IMG/VR virus record: IMGVR_UViG_3300046724_000534 | Span: 1 to 55,514 of that record | DNA: 55,514 nucleotides | Source of the DNA: a virus | Strand: one strand, 5' to 3' | Shown here: piece by piece, positions 24,419 to 30,756 of the stretch | Numbering within the stretch: the stretch's first letter is position 1 | Layout of the letters: every line of letters starts with the position of its first letter | The notes under the pieces: generated by a model | The model's input: the letters and a program-made list of their open reading frames with translations, nothing else | Told to the model about the DNA's origin: nothing | The model's database searches: none | Made by a program: the position numbers and the translations under genes

Positions 24419-25237
24419 CTATTGAGTCATGCCCGGCCCAAGCTGCTCGATCAGTTGCCGCAGTTCCGGGTCTTTCAAAGATTCGGCGTACATATCGCCC
24501 AGCACATCCGAGTCGGCATTGATCTTCCTTGCCGGTCCCGCCGGTCCCTGGCCGATGCCGGAGACTCCTGGCGGTGTGACGCGCGCGGCCATCGCTTCCA
24601 TGCGCCCTTCTTCGCGTCCACGTTCCAGCGCTTCCTTGCGCAATTCCTCGAGACGATCGGTTTCCGACATCTTGTTCCAGGCTTCCGAGATCGACGGCAT
24701 CCCGTGCCGGTCCATGAGTTTCTGTTCCTGAGCGTACTTCAGGATTTCGTCGCGGGTCGGCTTCTTCTCGCGCTTGCCGAAGTTAAGCGAACTGTACTCA
24801 CGGTCCCAACGGTCCTGAGCCCATATGCTTGCAGCCTGGGTGAGCGTAGCCTGGAGGTTCTTGGCCGTCGCTCTCAGTTCCTCAATTTCCTTGTCGCGCT
24901 TGGAGAGTGCTTCCTTCACCGGAGACAGCCACGGATCGGCGAACGGGTCAGTGCCGGCGGGCGGCGGTTGTGAACTGACTTTGGCGCGGGCTTCTTCGGC
25001 GGCCTGATACGCCTGTTGCGCCTTTTGCGCGAGATCCACGATCGACTGTTGCCGGGTATTGAGTTCCGCTTCCTTTGTTTCTACACCCTTGAGGCGTTCG
25101 GACAGTGTAGTGCGTTCCGAGGCATTCAACTGCCGCAGCGAACCCAGCGGAATTTCCTGTTCGCCGATACGGATAGGCGTGTTATCCGGGTATTCGGTGG
25201 CCGATTCGAGAAACTTCTTGATCTGGTCTACGCTCAT
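24419..25237 (-). CDS. Scaffolding protein, 272 aa
   Basis: The ATG at 25237 has GGTGGAGG upstream, and the preceding stop lies inside that ribosome site. The protein is almost wholly helical and charged, with long Glu/Lys/Arg/Gln heptads (about 40-150), a central Trp/Arg segment and a Pro/Gly-rich link before the acidic C-terminus. Its place directly before the capsid gene is that of podovirus scaffolds, which guide procapsid assembly and leave. Confidence 0.75.
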   Translation of the reverse strand: MSVDQIKKFLESATEYPDNTPIRIGEQEIPLGSLRQLNASERTTLSERLKGVETKEAELNTRQQSIVDLAQKAQQAYQAAEEARAKVSSQPPPAGTDPFADPWLSPVKEALSKRDKEIEELRATAKNLQATLTQAASIWAQDRWDREYSSLNFGKREKKPTRDEILKYAQEQKLMDRHGMPSISEAWNKMSETDRLEELRKEALERGREEGRMEAMAARVTPPGVSGIGQGPAGPARKINADSDVLGDMYAESLKDPELRQLIEQLGPGMTQ

Positions 25238-25239
25238 GG

Positions 25240-25476
25240 CTACCTCCACCCTGATGCGCCACAGGAGTTGCAAAAATTGACGCCAGCGACGATGACCGTG
25301 CTCAGACTCTTGCACTTCGGGCAGAGGCCGGCGGTCGGAGTTGAACCCGATACCGGAGGCGTGAACGATGTTCCCTGACGGAGCTCTCCGAGCGTGGTTT
25401 TCTTGCCTTCGAACGTGACAACCGTGCTGTCCGGAAAGGACCGCGTATCTCGCAGATATTGGTCTTTGCTGCTCAT
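25240..25476 (-). CDS. Zn-ribbon protein of the head cluster, 78 aa
   Basis: The N-terminal 50 residues are polar with a small beta segment (V-V-T-F-E-G-K-K-T-T-L-G-E-L). The C-terminus carries C-P-K-C-x-S-L-S-T-V-x-V and C-N-S-C-G, a compact zinc ribbon. The same ribbon, including the S-x-S-T-V stretch between the Cys pairs, ends the two glycosyltransferases at 39789 and 40463. The function is unknown. Confidence 0.7.
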   Translation of the reverse strand: MSSKDQYLRDTRSFPDSTVVTFEGKKTTLGELRQGTSFTPPVSGSTPTAGLCPKCKSLSTVIVAGVNFCNSCGASGWR

Positions 25477-25488
25477 ATTCGTTCTCCT

Positions 25489-25920
25489 TTACATGCTTTG
25501 CGGGGCTTCATTCCCGGTCGGCGGTTGCCCCTGCTGTACGGCACTGAAACTGATCGGCTGTGATCCCTGGTTCTCCGAGTTCTTTACCACTTCCCCGACA
25601 TTGCTGGCCTGCTGTCCCTCTTTAATCGCTTTCGTCAGCGCCTTCATCGTGGTGCTAATCTGATTCGCTACGTTCGGCAATGTTTGAAAGGTCTTGACGA
25701 ATAGGACTCCGAGCACTTGATTGACCTGTTCGAGTTGCCGCAGAATCATCGAAGGGTCGGCACCTTGCAGTGCTGCCGACTGTTCGGAGTATTCCTGGCC
25801 GGGATTCGTAGAAGCCCGATTGGACAGAGCGCCTAAAATCGTCCCGAGCATTCCCCCTGGGCCTGGCGGAGCACCGCCACCCTGCCCTTGTCCTTGCAAC
25901 GGATTTGCCGGAGTTGCCAA
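25489..25920 (-). CDS. Hypothetical head-cluster protein, 143 aa
   Basis: A Gly/Pro/Gln-rich N-terminus (1-30) is followed by a helical middle (50-110) with regular Leu/Val and a polar Gln/Pro/Ser-rich end. It sits between two small genes ahead of the scaffold. Composition suggests a flexible structural or assembly protein. No motif recognised. Confidence 0.6.
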   Translation of the reverse strand: MATPANPLQGQGQGGGAPPGPGGMLGTILGALSNRASTNPGQEYSEQSAALQGADPSMILRQLEQVNQVLGVLFVKTFQTLPNVANQISTTMKALTKAIKEGQQASNVGEVVKNSENQGSQPISFSAVQQGQPPTGNEAPQSM

Positions 25921-25926
25921 TCGTCG

Positions 25927-26112
25927 TTACTCCTTGCTCGATGGGCCGATATTTTTGGCCTTAGCTTCTGAAGGCAAGACCCCCATAGGGTCATTGAATT
26001 TGTCGTTCGCTTTTTCAGCGACACCGCCGTAATTGATATCGCCTTCCGCAGCGCCCTTAGGCGGTTGGGTCTCGAGCGGTGTATCAAAATTTGTCCAGTG
26101 ATCTTTTCCCAT
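25927..26112 (-). CDS. Hypothetical head-cluster protein, 61 aa
   Basis: A polar, Asp/Asn/Lys-rich protein without Cys, probably poorly folded. It is the last gene before the inserted HNH nuclease on the opposite strand, whose start lies 33 bases away. No family recognised. Confidence 0.55.
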   Translation of the reverse strand: MGKDHWTNFDTPLETQPPKGAAEGDINYGGVAEKANDKFNDPMGVLPSEAKAKNIGPSSKE

Positions 26113-26145
26113 ATAGTTTGGCGTCCTTTGTATTAGAATCGCTCT

Positions 26146-26619
26146 ATGTCAAAACTTTCACACACTCCCGAATACCAACGAGAATGGCGCAAAAAACATG
26201 CCGATAAAATTGCTGCGTATGCCGAGAGAAGGAAACGATTGCATCGCGCGCGAGACCTTGAAAAAAGGCGTGCTAGATATCGTAAGAATCCCGCACATTT
26301 TAGAGAAGCGTTGCGAGAATTTCATCGTCTCCATCCCGAAAAGTACAGGGAGTATGAATCCAAGCGCAATGATGCAAATAAGCGCAACAAACTCTCTCAG
26401 GAGAGACATCCTGAACGCCGCAAGGCCCGCGATTCTCTCTACAAGGCAATACGCAAACGTAAAATCATTAGGCCCGATAAGTGTTCGAAGTGTAGTGTCA
26501 AGTGCATACCCCATGGCCATCATTACCGAGGATACGAGCATCGTCTTGATGTCCGGTGGCTCTGCCGAAAATGTCACATGCTTGAGCATAGAAAAATTAC
26601 TTCTTCCACCTTGGCATGA
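26146..26619 (+). CDS. Free-standing HNH-type homing endonuclease, 157 aa
   Basis: The N-terminal 105 residues are a highly basic helical arm (many R-x-x-R and Y/H-P-E-K repeats). The C-terminal part holds C-S-K-C, H-G-H-H, a Y-R-G-Y-E-H-R-L-D-V-x-W-L-C-R-K-C-H segment with the HNH His and zinc Cys. It runs against the late genes and overlaps the 3' end of the next late gene by 23 bases. No ribosome site precedes the ATG; TAGAAT ends 6 bases before it, so the message may be leaderless. Confidence 0.85.
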   Translation: MSKLSHTPEYQREWRKKHADKIAAYAERRKRLHRARDLEKRRARYRKNPAHFREALREFHRLHPEKYREYESKRNDANKRNKLSQERHPERRKARDSLYKAIRKRKIIRPDKCSKCSVKCIPHGHHYRGYEHRLDVRWLCRKCHMLEHRKITSSTLA

Positions 26620-26794
26620 AGCCGACCTTATCCTCTGGCAACCTGTCATAGAGCATTTCGCCATATGTTGCTTCTCCGGCCATGATCTCCTCGGTCAGAG
26701 GCCCTTCGTTGGTCGATTCTTCCATCAGGCGCGTATTGCGGTTGATCTGCTCTACGTCAATCCGGTCATCCCTGCCATTATTGTCCTTTGCCAT
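26597..26794 (-). CDS. Hypothetical acidic protein, 65 aa
   Basis: ATG at 26794 is preceded by GAGAGGA at 4 bases; an in-frame ATG at 26851 would add 19 residues of basic and hydrophobic type. The body is acidic and helical (I-D-V-E-Q-I-N-R-N-T-R-L-M-E-E-S). The end overlaps the HNH gene. No family recognised. Confidence 0.55.
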   Translation of the reverse strand: MAKDNNGRDDRIDVEQINRNTRLMEESTNEGPLTEEIMAGEATYGEMLYDRLPEDKVGFMPRWKK

Positions 26795-26876
26795 AATTCC
26801 TCTCGAAAGCAGAAGCGGAAGGACTGAGGGGTGCCTCCCGCTCCGCGCCATATTTCTTAGTGCCTACTGCGCAATG

Positions 26877-26915
26877 CTACTTGCGTTTTGCGTGACGACC
26901 TCGGCGTTTTGCCAT
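26877..26915 (-). CDS. Candidate 12-aa cationic peptide
   Basis: An ATG with AAGGAG at 8 bases opens a frame of 12 codons closed by TAG. Nine of the 12 residues are Lys, Arg or His. It lies alone between a hairpin and the next gene, and the ribosome site is as good as those of accepted genes. It could be a real peptide or a reinitiation leader. Confidence 0.35.
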   Translation of the reverse strand: MAKRRGRHAKRK

Positions 26916-26932
26916 GTGGTTGTCTCCTTTCT

Positions 26933-26970
26933 GGTTGAGCACCCTGCTTTTTCAGGGGAGACCCTCAACC
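26933..26970 (-). other. Intercistronic nested hairpin
   Basis: GGTTGAG pairs with CTCAACC (7 bp), enclosing an internal loop and an inner CCCTG/CAGGG stem with an A-rich loop. It lies between two basic miniprotein genes and has the same plan as the hairpin at 22294-22332. Confidence 0.45.
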
Positions 26971-26981
26971 TAAGCAAACTC

Positions 26982-27062
26982 TTAGTAGCGGCCGGCCTTG
27001 CGTGCGCCGGGGTTTCGTCCCGCCATCTTGGTGTTCATCGAACCGCGTTTTCTGCGCGCCAT
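26982..27062 (-). CDS. Basic miniprotein, 26 aa
   Basis: The ATG at 27062 follows GGGGAGA at 4 bases. The frame ends at TAA 26982. The 26 residues are rich in Arg/Lys/Gly and contain M-A-R-R-K-R-G-S and G-R-N-P-G-A-R-K-A-G-R-Y. It lies ten bases after the upstream stop. Part of the group of cationic miniproteins in the late block. Confidence 0.5.
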   Translation of the reverse strand: MARRKRGSMNTKMAGRNPGARKAGRY

Positions 27063-27072
27063 AATTCTCCCC

Positions 27073-27309
27073 TTAGTTCGTGAGCGCCCGATTAGCCGGG
27101 CCGTTTTCCAAAAGTGCCGCTTCCGCTTCCGACTTCAATCCTTCGAACCAGGCATCTTCTCCGAGTTCCACGCGAGCCTTCTTAGTTGACCAAAAAGGCG
27201 GAGAAACTTTGCCGTCCACGGCAAACTGAACGAGGTAGATCGGCGTTGAATAATCTGGGTGCGTGTGTTCGGAGAGATGAATGAGTTCGTAACGGGCCAC
27301 GCGGGACAC
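27073..27309 (-). CDS. Hypothetical protein, 78 aa
   Basis: It starts at GTG 27309 just after an intrinsic terminator. The product has a short beta half (Y-L-V-Q-F-A-V-D-G-K-V-S-P-P-F-W) and an acidic helical half. No family recognised. It would be the first gene after the terminator, yet no clear promoter is visible, so it is probably read by readthrough. Confidence 0.55.
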   Translation of the reverse strand: MSRVARYELIHLSEHTHPDYSTPIYLVQFAVDGKVSPPFWSTKKARVELGEDAWFEGLKSEAEAALLENGPANRALTN

Positions 27310-27321
27310 AGTGAGGCCGTC

Positions 27322-27345
27322 TAAAAATAGTCACAAGGGGTGACT
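27322..27345 (-). terminator. Weak intrinsic terminator or attenuator after the portal operon
   Basis: On the minus strand AGTCAC pairs with GTGACT around a 5-base loop, followed by ATTTTT. It separates terminase/portal from the head genes and could lower, but not stop, readthrough. Confidence 0.6.
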
Positions 27346-27361
27346 TGGTGGATTTTGTGTA

Positions 27362-27535
27362 TTAGTCGATGCGAGTGGGGAGAAGAATGCGCCAGCGTCC
27401 GTTCGGATCACGCATCACGCGGCAGCCGACACGAACGAGTATTCCTGCTTGGCACCAGTTGCGGATCGTCTGCGTCGTGGTCTGATAATAGCGGGCCGCA
27501 TCACCGACCCTGACCCATTGTGTGCTTGTACTCAT
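27362..27535 (-). CDS. Small MerR/excisionase-type HTH protein, 57 aa
   Basis: ATG at 27535 overlaps the portal stop as ATGA. The sequence V-G-D-A-A-R-Y-Y-Q-T-T-T-Q-T-I-R-N-W-C-Q-A-G is a winged-helix recognition unit of the MerR/excisionase kind, followed by a beta wing (R-x-M-R-D-P-N-G-R-W-R-I). It may regulate, or act as a small terminase-like DNA binder; its place beside the portal is unusual for a regulator. Binding site unknown. Confidence 0.7.
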   Translation of the reverse strand: MSTSTQWVRVGDAARYYQTTTQTIRNWCQAGILVRVGCRVMRDPNGRWRILLPTRID

Positions 27536-29265
27536 CGTGGTTTTCTGAGTTTCGAAATGGCCGCGAGTTCTTGCGCCTGCTGCGATTGCGCCGCAAGTTC
27601 GTCCGCGTTCGGCAAGCCCAAAGTCTCGAAAATAAACTTCGGCGGCAGAGCGCCTGTCTTCGAGAGCGCCATGACCAAGTTCTTCATCATCGACGATGAC
27701 ACGGCTTTCAGGTCCGCTTCGTCCATCTCGATGTCGGCCTCCGCGCCATCCGGTAGCGGCAGCCACTTACTCGATTGCTGTTTGCCGCGCGCCGGGCGCA
27801 ACGTATCTTCCTGCCGCTTGAATCGAGCCATGGTGTAGAAAACCATACGGGAAAGACGCTGATACTGTTCGGCGAGGAGCCGCGCCTTCATGCGTACGAA
27901 GGTTTGACCCTGAAACACGGCTGCGTCGAACAGTTCGGGAGACACGTTCCCCCCGCCGGCCTGCCCCTGCCGTTCGGGTGTGGTGCCGGAATAGCGTGCT
28001 ACCTTGGAAAGCAACAGTTCCGGTATCTGCGTCATGTGCTGCGGCATTTGCGGCGGCGAACTCATGGTCGGAGGTTTGTCGCCGTCGTACACTTGCACTT
28101 CTCCTGGCAACCCGCCGTAAGCGTCAATGTCTATGCCTGAATCCCGCGGAATCCAGCACTGCACGTTGTTGGTGCGAATCATGTTTTCGATGAGTTGGGT
28201 GTACATGCGCTCGGCGATGTCTTGCGGACTTTTGACATAACGCATTGGAGCAGGACCGTACATAGAATTGAGATGCGGCATTGACCAGATTCCAACGAAT
28301 GGGAAAGTTCCGAAATCATCTTCTGGCAGTCGCGGTATAAAATTGGGTCCATCGGCGAGGATAATACCGTTGCATTCCACAATGAAACGACCATTAGGGA
28401 ATTTCCACTTGTGCTTTGGCTGGACAACCAGTTCAAACCCTTCGCCCGCCTTAACCCCAGCAATTTCTTCCACCCGCTCTTTCGCATAGTCTTTCACCCA
28501 TAGGTAGCGGACCCGGACGCGCGGGCCGTTTCTTTGATGCTCGAAGCCTTCCGGGGCGTCCACTCGCAAGGGACCCGGCGGCAACTCCATGGACAGGTCA
28601 AAACGTGACCCTTCCATTTCATTATCTTCGTAATCGTCATACCCTCCGCCAATCTTCACGTACTTGCCGCGATCGGGATACATGCGGCGAATCTCGTCCA
28701 CGTAAAAATGCCGCTCTTTAATCAGGAAAGCCATGCTGCGGTCATCGACGGCGTGCGGATCGGGAAACACCGTGCTCGGATCATCGGCGGCAATCCAAAC
28801 CATGCCCTTGCCGTTGCGCGCGTCGGGCGCGTAGCCCAACTGAATCCAGGCCGGATTGACGAATTGCGACCAGAACACGGCGTCGAAGATCCGGTTATTG
28901 AACATCCCTAGGCGCCACGCCGCATTGAACGCCTTTTCGCGCTCCACGTCGGCCTTGCCATCAACGCTTATATAGACTTTAGGGGTATCGTTTGTTAGGT
29001 CGGTCGCTTCGCAGCACATCAGGAATTGCGCTTCGGGGAGAATCACTTTGGGCCGGAAGGATGGCGAAGCGGTGGTCGGATAATTGTTCAGGTTGTAGAG
29101 CTGCACCATTTCCTGCGCGTGGTCGGAGCCCTGCTTCTGGTCGCGCTCCCGGCGGCTCATCTGCTGCAACTGGTCGATCTGGCGGGAAATCTTTCGTTCT
29201 TCGTTGGAAGGTCCGTAACTCTTTTTCTCGGTGCCCATGAGCACAGGAACGTAGCTGATGCTCAT
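27532..29265 (-). CDS. Portal protein, 577 aa
   Basis: It lies downstream of the terminase and upstream of scaffold and capsid. The sequence shows the portal pattern: an N-terminal helical arm (20-60), an alpha/beta wing with many aromatic residues (80-330), the tunnel-helix region with S-P-Q-D-I-A-E-R-M-Y-T-Q-L-I-E-N near 360 and a long helical C-terminal part (440-577). The length is normal for podovirus portals. The ATG overlaps the upstream stop as ATGA. Confidence 0.85.
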   Translation of the reverse strand: MSISYVPVLMGTEKKSYGPSNEERKISRQIDQLQQMSRRERDQKQGSDHAQEMVQLYNLNNYPTTASPSFRPKVILPEAQFLMCCEATDLTNDTPKVYISVDGKADVEREKAFNAAWRLGMFNNRIFDAVFWSQFVNPAWIQLGYAPDARNGKGMVWIAADDPSTVFPDPHAVDDRSMAFLIKERHFYVDEIRRMYPDRGKYVKIGGGYDDYEDNEMEGSRFDLSMELPPGPLRVDAPEGFEHQRNGPRVRVRYLWVKDYAKERVEEIAGVKAGEGFELVVQPKHKWKFPNGRFIVECNGIILADGPNFIPRLPEDDFGTFPFVGIWSMPHLNSMYGPAPMRYVKSPQDIAERMYTQLIENMIRTNNVQCWIPRDSGIDIDAYGGLPGEVQVYDGDKPPTMSSPPQMPQHMTQIPELLLSKVARYSGTTPERQGQAGGGNVSPELFDAAVFQGQTFVRMKARLLAEQYQRLSRMVFYTMARFKRQEDTLRPARGKQQSSKWLPLPDGAEADIEMDEADLKAVSSSMMKNLVMALSKTGALPPKFIFETLGLPNADELAAQSQQAQELAAISKLRKPR

Positions 29266-29528
29266 GTCTTTTCGACCTCGTAGATACGGCAGATGTCATC
29301 CATCTCTTGATACGAGTTTGGTAAAACAGCATGAATCCGAGTGCCTTCAGGAAGTGCCGGAATCGGATCGTCCTGACCTTGGCAGAAAGAGTCTACCTCG
29401 ACCATATGCGCATTTATAAAAACAACATATCTTTTGTCGGGCTTCGTTTCGTAGGCCACGCCGACTTGTTTCCCGGCAAGCATCACAGGAATTGCGGTCA
29501 GCGCTTGCAGGAGTTTTCGGCGCTCCAT
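29262..29528 (-). CDS. Hypothetical protein with RR-type hydrophobic N-terminus, 88 aa
   Basis: The N-terminus M-E-R-R-K-L-L-Q followed by a hydrophobic stretch of 12 residues resembles a Tat or Sec signal, although no clear cleavage site follows. The rest is a small alpha/beta protein with two Cys. It starts with a TAATG overlap and is coupled to the portal gene. Unknown function. Confidence 0.55.
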   Translation of the reverse strand: MERRKLLQALTAIPVMLAGKQVGVAYETKPDKRYVVFINAHMVEVDSFCQGQDDPIPALPEGTRIHAVLPNSYQEMDDICRIYEVEKT

Positions 29529-29686
29529 TATTTTCTCCCCTGTCGAAGTTCAAGCGGTGGCGACCAACGTGGTTCGTTCTTATAAATCACTGTTCCCTTA
29601 CAGGAGCAAAGATACTGCTGCACCGTCGGCAGGTTAATGGCTGTGTTCGGTTGCATCTCCCGGTTGCAGTGCGGGCATTTCGGCAT
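29528..29686 (-). CDS. Zn-ribbon miniprotein, 52 aa
   Basis: Start and stop both overlap neighbours as TAATG. C-P-H-C near residue 4 and C-S-C near residue 28 form a zinc ribbon; a Pro/Trp-rich basic tail follows (R-W-S-P-P-L-E-L-R-Q-G-R-K). Small ribbons like this are frequent between terminase and portal genes. Partner unknown. Confidence 0.65.
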   Translation of the reverse strand: MPKCPHCNREMQPNTAINLPTVQQYLCSCKGTVIYKNEPRWSPPLELRQGRK

Positions 29687-30027
29687 TATTGAATCTTCCT
29701 TGGCGCTTCGAGGGGAATGCGGCTGAGTTCCTGTTCGCCGCGCAGCCAGGCGCTCATGGTGTCCACGGGATTGCCGGATTCCTCGGGACGTTCCACCGAC
29801 TTCATCTGTTCCTTAACCTTGAACACCATTTCCATGTGGTCCTTCATATTCGTATACACAGGAACGAGTTCGCCGGCATTCTTGCACAAGGCGCGGCGCA
29901 GGTTGCGGCAGGCTTCGGTCCAGTTCGTCTCGCAGTCCTTGTCGAATTTCGCCCACATCTTATCGTAGGCGCGACGGGCGCGAGATGCTGCGCCTTCTTC
30001 TTCCCGAATTGAATCGTCTTCGGCCAT
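29686..30027 (-). CDS. Hypothetical helical protein, 113 aa
   Basis: An all-helical, charged protein with three Cys (C-E-T-N-W-T-E-A-C-R-N-L-R-R-A-L-C) in the middle. It starts with a TAATG overlap. It lies between terminase and portal. No family recognised. Confidence 0.6.
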   Translation of the reverse strand: MAEDDSIREEEGAASRARRAYDKMWAKFDKDCETNWTEACRNLRRALCKNAGELVPVYTNMKDHMEMVFKVKEQMKSVERPEESGNPVDTMSAWLRGEQELSRIPLEAPRKIQ

Positions 30028-30242
30028 TACATTTTGATTCGAGAGATGACTTTCTGTGTGCGTTGTTCTTCCTGATTGATCTCCCGAAGTTTATGCGCCA
30101 GAAGAATCTTTTCCTGATTCTCGAGGGCGCGCTTGGCGCGGTCCAGTATCGACATGGCAAAATCGAGCGGCACGGTCGGCGCGTCGATGTCGAGTTCCAT
30201 GGTGTCGTGATGAAAGGTCAGGATGATCGTTGCGTCTTCCAC
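30027..30242 (-). CDS. Hypothetical protein, 71 aa
   Basis: GTG at 30242 directly follows the upstream TAA without a gap. A short beta N-terminus (I-I-L-T-F-H-H-D-T-M-E-L-D-I-D) precedes a long basic/acidic helix with R-E-I-N-Q-E-E-Q-R-T-Q-K. No family recognised. Confidence 0.6.
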   Translation of the reverse strand: MEDATIILTFHHDTMELDIDAPTVPLDFAMSILDRAKRALENQEKILLAHKLREINQEEQRTQKVISRIKM

Positions 30243-30668
30243 TTAGGCTCCCGTTTGGCGTGCAGCGGCATCGAGTTCTTCACGAATCTTACGCGCTAAC
30301 CTGATTTTGTCCACTTTTTTCTCCAAGTTAGCGGCTTTCTCGTCATCGAGAGACGTTCCGCGAGGACGCATGGGAAGGTTCAACGGCAATTCTTCTTGCC
30401 GTCGGATCGGGTCTGCGGCGATCACTTCCTTGGTCGGCTGCTTCTCGGGAATCGCTCGGAACACTTCGCCAAAACTGCCGAGATGCGTGCGTAGAACAAG
30501 TTCCTGCGACTTCGAATCCCAATCCTTGAGCAGCGTTACCGGCTGGTCGATCACGTCGATCTGGTCGCCCTTGATGCGGATTTCTCCGCCGTTTTGCCGG
30601 CACAGCGCCGCGATGATCTTAACGAGGTAGCTTTCGAGGCTCGCTTCGCCTCGTGTGTACGCTGGCAT
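30243..30668 (-). CDS. Hypothetical protein, 141 aa
   Basis: GGGAGC precedes the ATG at 30668. The N-terminal 60 residues look like a small folded domain (I-I-A-A-L-C-R-Q-N-G-G-E-I-R-I-K-G-D-Q-I), the C-terminal half is a coiled helix (N-L-E-K-K-V-D-K-I-R-L-A-R-K-I-R-E-E-L). It overlaps the end of a small coupled gene by 50 bases. Position behind the terminase only; no function assigned. Confidence 0.6.
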   Translation of the reverse strand: MPAYTRGEASLESYLVKIIAALCRQNGGEIRIKGDQIDVIDQPVTLLKDWDSKSQELVLRTHLGSFGEVFRAIPEKQPTKEVIAADPIRRQEELPLNLPMRPRGTSLDDEKAANLEKKVDKIRLARKIREELDAAARQTGA

Positions 30669-30756
30669 TTTTTTCCGCTCCCTTGTTTTGCTGTTCCTTA
30701 AGTTTTTGAATGAGCAAGTCGAGTTGCAAAATGTACCAAGGATTTGGTGGCATCAT
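30619..30756 (-). CDS. Small coupled protein after the terminase, 45 aa
   Basis: The ATG at 30756 overlaps the terminase stop as ATGA and the frame runs 45 codons to TAA at 30619. The first half is an amphipathic helix (W-Y-I-L-Q-L-D-L-L-I-Q-K-L-K-E-Q-Q), the second half is basic. It fills the otherwise empty 84-base gap after the terminase and then overlaps the next gene. Confidence 0.5.
   Translation of the reverse strand: MMPPNPWYILQLDLLIQKLKEQQNKGAEKNASVHTRRSEPRKLPR

Noticed and set aside
23433-24425. 330-codon plus-strand frame antisense to the capsid gene
   Set aside because: Arg/Val/His-rich shadow of the capsid gene; no start signal.
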